Of a stretch of 64,000 nt of DNA, positions 33,336 to 41,611 are shown piece after piece. Location: positions 124,001-188,000 of the forward strand of contig NZ_BMGY01000001.1 of assembly GCF_014640435.1 (NCBI RefSeq), in the 5' to 3' direction. The notes below the pieces were generated by a model. The model was not told the DNA's origin, did not search any database, and saw only the letters and a program-made list of their open reading frames with translations. A program made the position numbers and the translations under genes. The DNA comes from Hymenobacter frigidus (GTDB taxonomy: Bacteria > Bacteroidota > Bacteroidia > Cytophagales > Hymenobacteraceae). Within the stretch, counting starts at the first letter, position 1. Each line of letters begins with the position of its first letter.

Positions 33336-34292
33336 ATGCGTCTATCATTTACCCAAGCATCCGACTTTCACCGTGAGCGGGATTTCGGGCAGAAAATCTC
33401 GGCTACCATCGAGTTCATCGCGGCTCATTGGCGGCCTCTGGGGCGGGTACTGGCCTATCTGGTGTTGCCCGTCGCCTTGGTCCGGAGTCTTTTACTAGCC
33501 TTTGTACAGCGGCAAATGCCTATCGTGGCACCTGGTCGGGTGCCCGGCCAGCCCCTGGACGGTAGCGGAGTTCTCGCCATGCAGGCAAACCTTTGGCAAG
33601 CCATCTTTACCTCTCCGGCCTACTGGCTGGGTTCGTTAATCGGCTCCATTTCGTTTACCTTGCTGCTGCTCAGCGTGTATGGCTACGTAGTGCTGCTGGC
33701 CCAGCGCCGCACGCCCGGGCCCCCGCCCACGGTGGCAGAAGTGTGGGCCGTGGTGAAGCGCAGCTTTTTGGGTACCCTCTTTTCGCTTTGGGGCGTGGGG
33801 CTGCTTGTTGGCACTGGTTTTTTGTTCTTGTTCATCCCCGGTCTTTACCTGGGCATTGCCCTTAGCCTGTTTTTCATCGTGAAGCTGAGCGAGGGCACTG
33901 GTTTTGGGGCCACGCTCAGCCGCTGCCTGCTCCTGACGCGCGGCAAGTGGTGGTCCACCTTTGGCCTCATCTTCGTTGCCGTTCTGATACTTTACGTGGT
34001 AATTATTGGTGTCGGAGCAGTTGCGGTGATGGTTTCGGGCGGGTTCTCGGCCACGCTCCACGCCCTGAAGGACAAGTCGCCGCTGGTGAACGTAGTTTTA
34101 ACCAGCCTCGGCAGCTTTTCTACTTTGCTGCTGTACCCGCCTTTGCTGTTGGCGCTGGCCTTTCAATACTTCAATTTAGTGGAACGCCGCGAAGGCGCAG
34201 GCCTACGCCTGATGATAGAGTCCTTGGGCCAAACGGCCGCGCCGCAGGTGGGCAGCACAAATTATCGGCCCGACGACGACGGCGAGTACTAA
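33336..34292 (+). CDS. Polytopic membrane protein of the MoxR cluster
   Basis: A 318-residue protein with about six hydrophobic segments (~40-60, ~90-115, ~145-175, ~178-190, ~205-240 and ~255-285). The LFIPGLYLGIALSLFFIVKLSEGTGFGATLSRCLLLTRGKWWSTFGL stretch resembles the membrane domains of GlpQ-associated and DUF4013-like proteins, but I could not assign a family securely. It starts 16 bases after the SpoIIM-like gene, so it is almost certainly in the same operon. Confidence 0.7.
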   Translation: MRLSFTQASDFHRERDFGQKISATIEFIAAHWRPLGRVLAYLVLPVALVRSLLLAFVQRQMPIVAPGRVPGQPLDGSGVLAMQANLWQAIFTSPAYWLGSLIGSISFTLLLLSVYGYVVLLAQRRTPGPPPTVAEVWAVVKRSFLGTLFSLWGVGLLVGTGFLFLFIPGLYLGIALSLFFIVKLSEGTGFGATLSRCLLLTRGKWWSTFGLIFVAVLILYVVIIGVGAVAVMVSGGFSATLHALKDKSPLVNVVLTSLGSFSTLLLYPPLLLALAFQYFNLVERREGAGLRLMIESLGQTAAPQVGSTNYRPDDDGEY

Positions 34293-34316
34293 TTTTCGGT
34301 TCCTATTTTATTACGA

Positions 34317-35180
34317 GTGGTGTTGTTCGACCTGCGAAAATTTCTGGTTCAGCTTCTGCTAACGCCCGTGGGCCGGCCGACGCGAGTGGCCGGGCGGCTA
34401 CTGCTGGGCCTGCTGCTGGCGGCCGGCGCACCGGTTCTGGCCGCCCCCACGCCGGTTACCCTCGCAGCAGCTCAGCGGCAGCGCCCGCAGGCCCTGCCGC
34501 CCGACCGCAGCACCACCCTGCCCCCGCGCCGCGCCAACGCTGCCCGCCTGCGCGAGCTGGCTGCCCAGCGCGAATTTCGCTACGTGGAGCCCGCTGCCAG
34601 CACCGATGCCTGGGATGCCTTCTGGGCGCGGGTGTGGCACTGGCTGGGCGGGCTGATGAGCACGCCCGCCAGCCGCGTGGCCTGGAAATACGGGATTTAT
34701 GCGGCGGTGCTGGGCGTGCTGGTTTACGCCGTGCTCAAGCTGTTGCAGGTGGATATTACGGGCGTGTTCGGGCGCTCGGGGCGGCGCAGCCCGCTGGCGT
34801 ACAACACGGCAGCCGAGAACATCCACGAAGTAGATTTCCCGACCCGCATTGCCGAAGCCGAGGCAGCGGGCAACTTCCGGCTGGCCACGCGCCTGGGCTA
34901 CCTGGAGGTGCTCAAGCGCCTCACCGACCGGGGCCTCATCAACTGGCAGCCCGACAAGACCAACCACGCCTACCTGGCCGAGCTGGCCCCCGGCGTGCTG
35001 GCCGATTCTTTCCGCAGTGCCACCCGCGAGTTTGAGTACGTGTGGTACGGCGAGCTGCGGCTGAACGCGGCCCTCTACCAGCAGGCCCGGACCAACCAGC
35101 GGGCGGTGGTCGCAACCTTGGCCGGCAGCCGGCCGGCTCCTCTCGCCCCTGTGGCTTCTCCTAACACGCTGCCCGCCTGA
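34317..35180 (+). CDS. DUF4129 domain-containing membrane protein
   Basis: About 287 residues. A signal-like hydrophobic N terminus (~18-40) and one TM helix (~120-140, WKYGIYAAVLGVLVYAVLKLL) flank an Ala/Pro-rich periplasmic linker. The cytoplasmic C-terminal DUF4129 region (~165-265) contains AEAAGNFRLATRLGYLEVLKRLTDRGLINW and REFEYVWYGE. The start is a GTG at 34317 (GTG 34320 and TTG 34323 are alternatives). The stop codon overlaps the next ATG by one base, indicating coupled translation. Confidence 0.85.
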   Translation: MVLFDLRKFLVQLLLTPVGRPTRVAGRLLLGLLLAAGAPVLAAPTPVTLAAAQRQRPQALPPDRSTTLPPRRANAARLRELAAQREFRYVEPAASTDAWDAFWARVWHWLGGLMSTPASRVAWKYGIYAAVLGVLVYAVLKLLQVDITGVFGRSGRRSPLAYNTAAENIHEVDFPTRIAEAEAAGNFRLATRLGYLEVLKRLTDRGLINWQPDKTNHAYLAELAPGVLADSFRSATREFEYVWYGELRLNAALYQQARTNQRAVVATLAGSRPAPLAPVASPNTLPA

Positions 35181-36616
35181 TGCCCCAGCTCACCACTTTT
35201 CGCCTGTATTTGCTGGGCATCGCGCTGCTGTTCGGCGGCTACGTGGCGCTGGAATACAACCGGCCCAAGCCCCTGAACTGGAGCCCCACCTACGCCAACA
35301 AGGACAAGATTCCCTACGGCACCTACGTGCTCTACGACCAGCTCCCGCGCCTGCTCGGCACCGACTCCGTTGAGGTGGTGCGGCTGCCCGTCTATAACCA
35401 GCTCACCGGCCTGGGACCGACCGAAATCCCCGAAAACCGGGCCAAGCCCACTGTGGAGGAAGTGACCGTCCCAACTGCTGACTCGACGGCTGACGTGGCC
35501 GCGACTGACTCAGCTTCCGTAGCCTCGACCGCTACTGTGGCCACCGAGAGCCGCGACGAAGCTGAACAAGTAGCCTCTGAAGAAGAGGCCGACGACTACG
35601 ACGACGAAAATCCGGCAGCCATTCCCCTGCTCAGGCAGCAGGCCAACTACTTATTCATCAACAATGATTTTGAGCTGAGCCGGCCCGATGCCCTGGCCCT
35701 GCTGCGGTTTGCGGCGCGGGGCAACGACGTTTTCGTGGCGGCCCAAAACTTTAGCAGCGGGCGCGGCCTGCTGCGCGACAGCCTGGGCTTCAGCGTGAAG
35801 GATGTGGAAATCAAAACCCACCAGGGCCCCGGAGGCTTGCCGCAGCTCGATTCGGTGGACCTGCGTTTTACCAACCCGGCGCTGGCAGCGGTGCGCACCC
35901 GCCTGCCCGGCATCGGGGCCCGGCAGCGCCTGCTGGTCGATTCGGGCCGGGTGGGCCGCACGCTGGCCACCGATGCACAGGGCCGCGCCACGTTTGTGCG
36001 CCTCGACTACGGCCGCGGGCATTTCTACGTGTGCACCACGCCCGTGGCCTTCACTAACTACTACCTGCTGCGGCCCCGCACGGCGGGCTTTGCGGCGGCG
36101 GCCCTGGCGTATTTGCCCGCTCGCCGCACGTATTGGGACGAATACCAGAAGCAGGGGCCCGTGGGCGAACAGTCGCTGCTGCGCGTGGTGCTAGCGCACG
36201 AGCCGTTGCGGCTGGCCTACTACCTCATTCTGATTGGCGGGTTACTTTTTGTGTTTATTGAGGCGCGTCGGCGCCAGCGCATCATTCCCACCATCAAGTC
36301 TTTGCCCAACACCACGCTGCTGTTTACGCGCACCGTGGCCAGCCTCTACCGCCAGGGCAGCAGCCACGCGCTCATCGCCGAGAAAAAAGTGGGCCTGTTC
36401 ATGGATTACCTGCGCACCCGCTTTCATGAAACCAGCCCGGACTTTGGCGATGCCGATTTCCGCGAGCGGCTTAGCCAGAAAGCCGGCGTACCCCGGCCCC
36501 GGGTAGACGAGCTATTGCGCATTGTGAACTTCGCCCGGACCGCACCGCGCATGACCGACCAGCAGCTGCTGCAGTTGAGCCGGGCCCTGAGTGATTTTAA
36601 ACGGGAATCACGTTAA
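35180..36616 (+). CDS. DUF4350 domain-containing membrane protein
   Basis: A 478-residue protein. An N-terminal membrane anchor (~7-24) is followed by a region with family character (WSPTYANKDKIPYGTYVLYDQLPRLLG, ~36-62), then a low-complexity acidic/Ser-Thr-Ala linker (~95-150). A DUF4350-like Rossmann-type domain follows (~155-300, NNDFELSRPDALALLRFAARGNDVFVAAQNF), then a TM segment (~345-360) and a helical C terminus (~380-478). Such proteins accompany MoxR and DUF58 genes. The acidic linker is unusually long. The start overlaps the DUF4129 stop by one base. Confidence 0.82.
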   Translation: MPQLTTFRLYLLGIALLFGGYVALEYNRPKPLNWSPTYANKDKIPYGTYVLYDQLPRLLGTDSVEVVRLPVYNQLTGLGPTEIPENRAKPTVEEVTVPTADSTADVAATDSASVASTATVATESRDEAEQVASEEEADDYDDENPAAIPLLRQQANYLFINNDFELSRPDALALLRFAARGNDVFVAAQNFSSGRGLLRDSLGFSVKDVEIKTHQGPGGLPQLDSVDLRFTNPALAAVRTRLPGIGARQRLLVDSGRVGRTLATDAQGRATFVRLDYGRGHFYVCTTPVAFTNYYLLRPRTAGFAAAALAYLPARRTYWDEYQKQGPVGEQSLLRVVLAHEPLRLAYYLILIGGLLFVFIEARRRQRIIPTIKSLPNTTLLFTRTVASLYRQGSSHALIAEKKVGLFMDYLRTRFHETSPDFGDADFRERLSQKAGVPRPRVDELLRIVNFARTAPRMTDQQLLQLSRALSDFKRESR

Positions 36617-36627
36617 CTGCCAGAAAC

Positions 36628-36891
36628 ATGCTGACGACCGCGCAATTAGCTATTCTGATTAAGTACCAGTGGGATTTCCGCCTGTTTAAAAAGCGGGCTT
36701 CGGCTGATGAGCAGGCGTTGCTGCAGCACCTGAACTGGCATGACCTGGCCGAACTACTAGCCGACCTGAAGCGCTACCACCAAAACCTGGTTTCGGTCGA
36801 ATACGCCAAAAAAATCCACGCCGACCTACTCGCGGTATGCGCCGACGAACAAACCGCCCAAACTCTACTTGGCTACGCCAGCACTTTGTAA
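36628..36891 (+). CDS. Small helical protein of unknown function in the MoxR cluster
   Basis: An 87-residue soluble protein (MLTTAQLAILIKYQWDFRLFKKRASADEQALL...), all predicted helical, with an aromatic-rich N-terminal third. It is tightly packed: 11 bases after DUF4350, and its TAA is directly followed by the moxR ATG. The spacing makes it a real gene. No family was recognised; an adaptor for the AAA+ ATPase is a guess from position. Confidence 0.7.
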   Translation: MLTTAQLAILIKYQWDFRLFKKRASADEQALLQHLNWHDLAELLADLKRYHQNLVSVEYAKKIHADLLAVCADEQTAQTLLGYASTL

Positions 36892-37926
36892 ATGGAAAAC
36901 GAAAACACGTTTCAACCAGCCGAAAATCAAGTAGCCGCCCCCGCTGCGGCCGTCGAGCCCGGCTTCGCCCCGCGCACCGACTTTGCCCGCCTCACGGCCC
37001 AAACGGCGGAGATTCGGGCCGAAATCGGCAAAATCATTGTCGGCCAGGCCGATTTGCTGGAGCTGCTGCTCACCGCCGTGCTGGCCGATGGCCACGTGCT
37101 GCTGGAAGGCGTGCCCGGCGTGGCCAAAACCCTCATGGCCAAGCTACTGGCCCGCACGCTGGAAGTGCCGTTCAGCCGCATTCAGTTCACGCCCGATATG
37201 ATGCCGAGCGACGTGCTGGGCACCTCGGTATTCCGACAGAACACTGGCGAGTTTGAGTTTCGGCGCGGCCCTATTTTCGCCAGCGTGGTGCTGATTGACG
37301 AAATAAACCGCGCCCCCGCTAAGACGCAATCAGCGCTTTTTGAGGTGATGGAGGAGCGCACCGTGACCCAGGACGGCACCACCTACGCCATGACCGAGCC
37401 TTTTCTGGTGCTGGCCACCCAAAACCCCATCGAGCAGGAAGGCACCTACCGCCTGCCCGAAGCCCAGCTCGACCGTTTCCTGTTTAAGCTGCACGTGGGC
37501 TACCCCACCTTGGCCGAGGAAGTACAGATTCTGACCGGCCACCACGGCGGCCAGGGCAGCACCAACCTGGAGGCCGTGCAGCCCATCCTGAGCGCCGCCG
37601 ACCTCGCCCAGCTGCGCCAGCAAGTGCGCCAGCAGCGCGTGGAGGCCAATATTCTGGAATACATCGCCAAGCTGGTGGGCCAGACGCGGGCGCACAAAGC
37701 CCTGTACCTGGGCGCGTCGCCCCGCGCCTCGCTGGCCCTGCTCAATGGTGCCAAAGCCCTGGCCGCCCTGCGCGGCCGCGACTTCGTGACGCCCGAGGAC
37801 GTGCAGTTTCTGGCCCCCAGCGTGCTGCGCCACCGCATCATGCTCACGCCGGAGCGCGAGATGGAAGGCGGCACGCCCGATGAGGTGGTGAAGCAAATCA
37901 TCCAGAGCGTGGAAGTGCCGCGGTGA
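36892..37926 (+). CDS. MoxR family AAA+ ATPase
   Basis: A 344-residue AAA+ protein. Walker A is G73-V-P-G-V-A-K-T80, Walker B is VVLIDEINRAPAKTQSALFEVMEE (~138-161), and sensor 1 is LVLATQNPIEQEGTYRLPEAQLDRF (~173-197). MoxR ATPases act as chaperones that activate or assemble partner complexes, usually with DUF58 and VWA-domain proteins. The DUF58 gene is the next cluster member but is separated by an inserted four-helix-bundle cassette. The last two bases of the stop codon fall in the cassette's left repeat arm. Confidence 0.95.
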   Translation: MENENTFQPAENQVAAPAAAVEPGFAPRTDFARLTAQTAEIRAEIGKIIVGQADLLELLLTAVLADGHVLLEGVPGVAKTLMAKLLARTLEVPFSRIQFTPDMMPSDVLGTSVFRQNTGEFEFRRGPIFASVVLIDEINRAPAKTQSALFEVMEERTVTQDGTTYAMTEPFLVLATQNPIEQEGTYRLPEAQLDRFLFKLHVGYPTLAEEVQILTGHHGGQGSTNLEAVQPILSAADLAQLRQQVRQQRVEANILEYIAKLVGQTRAHKALYLGASPRASLALLNGAKALAALRGRDFVTPEDVQFLAPSVLRHRIMLTPEREMEGGTPDEVVKQIIQSVEVPR

Positions 37927-38382
37927 AGGTCAATTAAAAATGAAGAATTAAAAATTAAAAGTGAGCCGTCGACATGAAAGATGAAAACCCGGTATTGGTG
38001 AAGAGCTATGCGTTTTCTAAGCGCGTGGTGCTGCTCTACAAACTGTTGCTACAGAACAAACAGCCTCGTTCGGTGGCCGACCAAATATTGCGTTGCGGCA
38101 CTTCCATCGGGGCAAATATTGAGGAAGCTGTGGGTGGGTTTTCGCGGCGTGACTTTGCCGACAAGTGCAGCATTGCTTACAAAGAGGCCCGCGGGGCCCA
38201 TTATTGGTTGCGCCTGTTGCGCGACACGGAATGTCTCGACCCCGTTCTGGCCGCATCAATGATTGACGATGCTGAAGAACTAAAACGCATTCTGGCAGCC
38301 ATCATAATCTCGACCAGGACCCCGACAGAATAATTATCAAGGAATTTTTTAATTTTTAATTCTTCATTTTTAATTGACCTTC
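37925..38382 (+). mobile_element. Four-helix-bundle cassette bounded by 36-bp perfect inverted repeats
   Basis: Bases 37925-37960 and 38347-38382 are perfect 36-bp reverse complements, very A+T rich (GAAGGTCAATTAAAAATGAA at the outer end), in a GC-rich neighbourhood. They enclose only the S23-type gene. The outer ends coincide with the moxR stop codon on the left and the DUF58 start codon on the right. No target-site duplication is obvious. The layout recalls intervening sequences of 23S rRNA, which pair their ends into a long stem and encode the same protein family, but here the unit lies in an operon of protein genes. Mobility is inferred, not shown. Confidence 0.65.
37974..38333 (+). CDS. 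Four-helix-bundle protein (23S rRNA intervening-sequence / S23 family)
   Basis: A 119-residue all-helical protein. KSYAFSKRVVLLYKLL, QILRCGTSIGANIEEAVGGFSRRDFADKCSIAYKEARGAHYWLRLLRDTECL and a C-terminal EELKRILAAIIIS helix match the S23/IVP and bAvd-like fold. Homologues are encoded in 23S rRNA intervening sequences, in diversity-generating retroelements (bAvd) and as orphan copies. No reverse transcriptase or template repeat is visible here, so this is not a retroelement. It breaks the otherwise tight spacing of the MoxR cluster, and its base composition is less GC-rich than its neighbours. Confidence 0.88.
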   Translation: MKDENPVLVKSYAFSKRVVLLYKLLLQNKQPRSVADQILRCGTSIGANIEEAVGGFSRRDFADKCSIAYKEARGAHYWLRLLRDTECLDPVLAASMIDDAEELKRILAAIIISTRTPTE

Positions 38383-39723
38383 TTTCTTACAGTTCGCTTC
38401 TTCCGCGCCCTGGTTGTAATTATCACGGGCTTTGTAACGGCCTTCTTCCTGCCGTGGCTGCTGGGGCCGATGAAAATCGGGCTGGGCTTATTCGTGGCCC
38501 TGACTTTACTCGATGCGCTGCTGCTCTACGCCCCAGCGAAGGGCCAGGCTGCGCCCGTTTTTGGGCGGCGCGTGCTGGGCGATAAGCTGGCCAACGGCTC
38601 GGACAACGACGTGCAGATTTACCTCGAAAACCGCTACCGTTTTCCCATTCAAACCGAGACGATTGACGAGATTCCGCACCAGTTTCAGCGGCGCGATGTG
38701 CTGTTTAAAACCAGTGTGCAGCCCGGTGAAACCCAGATTATCGACTACCAGCTGCGGCCCACCAAGCGCGGCGAATACGAGTTCGGGGCCCTGAATATCT
38801 ACGCGGCCTCGCCGCTGGGGCTGGTGCGGCGGCGGTTCCGCTACGAGCAGGGCAAGGTGGTACCGGTGTACCCGTCGTTTCTGCAAATGCGGCAGTACGA
38901 GCTGCTGGCCATCCACAACCGCCTCACCGAAGTGGGCGTGAAGCGCATCCGGCGCGTGGGCCACAGCCTGGAATTCGAGCAAATCCGACCTTACGTGGCC
39001 GGCGACGACCCGCGCAACATCAACTGGCAGGCTACGGCCCGCCGCGCCAGCACCGGAGCCGGCGACGCCTTGGTGGTGAACCACTTCCAGGATGAGCGCG
39101 CCCAGCAGGTGTACTGCCTTATCGACAAAGGCCGGGTGATGCGCATGCCCTTCGACGGGCTGAGCTTGCTCGACTACGCCATCAATGCCACGCTGGTGGT
39201 CAGCAACATTGCCCTGCTCAAGCACGACAAGGCCGGCCTGCTCACCTTTTCCAACAAGCCCGGCGCCACGCTGGCCGCCGACCGCCGGCCGGGCCACATG
39301 CTGAAGCTGCTGGAAATCCTCTACCGCCAGAAAACCCACTACCTCGAAACCGATTTTGAGCTGCTTTACGCCACCGTGCGGGCCCGCATCAAGCAGCGCA
39401 GCTTGCTGATTCTGTTCACCAATTTCGAAACGCTGCACGGCATGCAGCGGCAGCTGCCCTACCTGCGCCGCCTGGCCAAGGACCATTTACTGCTGGTGGT
39501 TTTCTTCGAAAACACCGAATTGCGGGAGTTCCTGGACGCGCCGGCCGCGAGTCCGGAGGAAGTCTACAACCAGACCATCGCCGAGAAATTCGCCCAGGAA
39601 AAACGCCAGATTGTGCTCGAATTGCAGCGGTACGGCATTTATTCGCTGCTGACTGCGCCGAAGGATTTGACGGCGAATACCATTAATAAGTACCTGGAAT
39701 TTAAAGCCCGAGGGTTGATTTAA
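38374..39723 (+). CDS. DUF58 domain-containing protein of the MoxR cluster
   Basis: About 449 residues. Two N-terminal membrane helices (~10-31 and ~35-50) are followed by a beta-rich domain and the DUF58 core (GVKRIRRVGHSLEFEQIRPYVAGDDPRNINWQATARR, ~188-224). A VWA-like C-terminal half follows (DERAQQVYCLIDKGRVMRM..., ~240-430). The partner of MoxR ATPases; its precise role is unknown. The only start before the first helix is TTG 38374, which lies inside the right repeat arm of the inserted cassette and is preceded by an in-frame TAA. The next ATG (38470) would remove the first helix. The original start was therefore probably lost or replaced on insertion. Confidence 0.85.
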   Translation: MTFFLTVRFFRALVVIITGFVTAFFLPWLLGPMKIGLGLFVALTLLDALLLYAPAKGQAAPVFGRRVLGDKLANGSDNDVQIYLENRYRFPIQTETIDEIPHQFQRRDVLFKTSVQPGETQIIDYQLRPTKRGEYEFGALNIYAASPLGLVRRRFRYEQGKVVPVYPSFLQMRQYELLAIHNRLTEVGVKRIRRVGHSLEFEQIRPYVAGDDPRNINWQATARRASTGAGDALVVNHFQDERAQQVYCLIDKGRVMRMPFDGLSLLDYAINATLVVSNIALLKHDKAGLLTFSNKPGATLAADRRPGHMLKLLEILYRQKTHYLETDFELLYATVRARIKQRSLLILFTNFETLHGMQRQLPYLRRLAKDHLLLVVFFENTELREFLDAPAASPEEVYNQTIAEKFAQEKRQIVLELQRYGIYSLLTAPKDLTANTINKYLEFKARGLI

Positions 39724-39731
39724 CGCGTTGC

Positions 39732-41531
39732 TTATTCATCAAAACCCGCGAGCTGGGCATCATCAAACCGCATGGCAGCCTGGCCATAATGCAGAAACAC
39801 CACCGTGACGTGGTCGAAATCTTCGCGCGGCGCTTTGATGTAGAATTGCAGTTCCTGGGGCGCGTTGGGCTGCAACACCCGCTGAAACTGCACCGTGCGC
39901 TCGCGTACCACCCGGGAGCCCTGGCAAAACCGCACCGCGAACTGCGTCATTTTGCCTTCAATCCATTCGGGCTGGCTGGTGCTGGCTACGGCCCGGCCCT
40001 GCACCCATTTGAATTGGCCGGGCCGGGCCGGAATATCAAACTCGGCACTACGTGGGTGGGCAGCGTCGAGCAGCAGGGAGCAGTTGCCGCGCAGGGCGGG
40101 CTGCCCGCATTCGGCTTGGCCGGCCAGCGACTCAAAATCCTGCTTCCAGAGCACGCGGTAATTACGGGGCGTGCCAGTGAAATCGTAGTTCGTATCGAGC
40201 AAGAGGCGGGCTTCGAGTGGCACGTCGTAGCGGCCCAGGATGCGCCACCAGTAAGCCCGCGTCATCTGGCCAGCCACCAGCAGGCCGCCCAAATGGGCCT
40301 GGTAGGTGAGCCACAAGTTGTGGTAGCAGCTCAGCACTGCGAAACCGGCGTAAGCCAGCAGCCAGGGGCGCCGGGCCAACAGCCAATGGTGCGCCGCTGC
40401 GAACGGCCAGGCCAGCACGGCGTAGCTCTGCACCATGGCCCGCTGGCCCAGCGAGCCGCCGTACAGCCATTCGTCCCAGGCAAAGGTGACGTAGGTAAAT
40501 ACCGTGATGAAAATCAGCAGCGGCCAGAACGCGGCGAGCTGCTGGCGACGTAGCGCTGTAAAGCCCAGCAGCGCCACCACCAGCAGCGGCGAGTACAGCA
40601 GCCAGCCACTTTTGAAGCTGAAAATACCGTCCCATAAGTGTGGGCGCAGCCAGCTAAAACCCTGCTGCTGGTAGCTATATACTATCCAGTCGCCGCTCAC
40701 ATAGTGCCAGTAAAGCGGCTGAATACTTAGTATAGCGGCCCCGATTAGCCCGGCGGCCAGCAGTAGCCCCCCGTGCTTCCGCCAGAACGCCAGCCGCTCA
40801 CGCACGGCCGGGCCGGTGGGCCGCAAGCCCCAAAGCAGCGGAATGAGCAAAGCCAGCAGCTCGGTGGGTCGGGTCAGGGCCATCAGGCCCACAATGGCCC
40901 CGATACCCAGCGCCCGGCCCCGCGTGGGCCGCTGGTAGAAGGCCGGAGTGAGCAGCAGCAGCGCGGCGTACCAAGTGAACAGCCAGTTATGCGTCATGGC
41001 TCCGCCAATGGCACTGTAATCCAGGTAATTGGTTCCCAGCACAATACCCAATAGCGTGAGCGCCGTGGGCCATTCGCCAAAGTGCGGGCGCAAGGCCCGC
41101 CGCACCAGTGCCAGGCCCAGGACGGACATCAGTACGCTGGCCCCGAGAATGGCCAGCTGGTAGGGCGGCGAAAAACCATCGGCGGGGTAGCCGAGCGGGG
41201 CCGCCACGGCATGGGCAATCAGAAAAAATGGCAGGTACTGCACGGCCATGCCGGCCGAATACTTCATGACGTAGTGCCCACTGCCGCGATGCCGAAACGC
41301 CTGCTGAAAGTCGGGTGTGGGGGCGTAATCGCGCATCATCTGGTCCTTAAATTGAAGGTCCTTGATGTCGTGGTGAATGAAGATGGCCGGCAGGTAGAGG
41401 TAGTACCCCGACACGTCCCAGCCAATGACGGCCCCCGAATCCCTGACATTCCACCGTTGCAAAGGCACGAAGGCGATGGTGACGATAAACAGGCTGCAAA
41501 ACAGCCAAGCCAACCAGGACGGTGATTTCAT
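39732..41531 (-). CDS. Polytopic membrane protein, glycosyltransferase-like
   Basis: About 599 residues from ATG 41531 (MKSPSWLAWLFCSLFIVTIAF). The open frame extends 13 codons further upstream. About ten to twelve hydrophobic segments fill the first ~420 residues, with a first loop containing DVSGYYLYLPAIFIHHD that resembles the acidic first loop of GT-C-fold glycosyltransferases. The last ~170 residues are a soluble beta-rich domain. A role in surface glycan assembly is plausible but unproven. It is divergent from the hexosaminidase gene. Confidence 0.65.
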   Translation of the reverse strand: MKSPSWLAWLFCSLFIVTIAFVPLQRWNVRDSGAVIGWDVSGYYLYLPAIFIHHDIKDLQFKDQMMRDYAPTPDFQQAFRHRGSGHYVMKYSAGMAVQYLPFFLIAHAVAAPLGYPADGFSPPYQLAILGASVLMSVLGLALVRRALRPHFGEWPTALTLLGIVLGTNYLDYSAIGGAMTHNWLFTWYAALLLLTPAFYQRPTRGRALGIGAIVGLMALTRPTELLALLIPLLWGLRPTGPAVRERLAFWRKHGGLLLAAGLIGAAILSIQPLYWHYVSGDWIVYSYQQQGFSWLRPHLWDGIFSFKSGWLLYSPLLVVALLGFTALRRQQLAAFWPLLIFITVFTYVTFAWDEWLYGGSLGQRAMVQSYAVLAWPFAAAHHWLLARRPWLLAYAGFAVLSCYHNLWLTYQAHLGGLLVAGQMTRAYWWRILGRYDVPLEARLLLDTNYDFTGTPRNYRVLWKQDFESLAGQAECGQPALRGNCSLLLDAAHPRSAEFDIPARPGQFKWVQGRAVASTSQPEWIEGKMTQFAVRFCQGSRVVRERTVQFQRVLQPNAPQELQFYIKAPREDFDHVTVVFLHYGQAAMRFDDAQLAGFDE

Positions 41532-41611
41532 ACGAGGGCAAACAGACCGATTTTGCCGCAAGTTGGGCACAAATCACGTTCCCAGGCGGCGCGATGCCGT
41601 ACTTTGGGCCG

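Noticed and set aside
37974..38333. Diversity-generating retroelement based on the bAvd-like four-helix bundle
   Set aside because: No reverse transcriptase, template repeat or variable repeat is present nearby.
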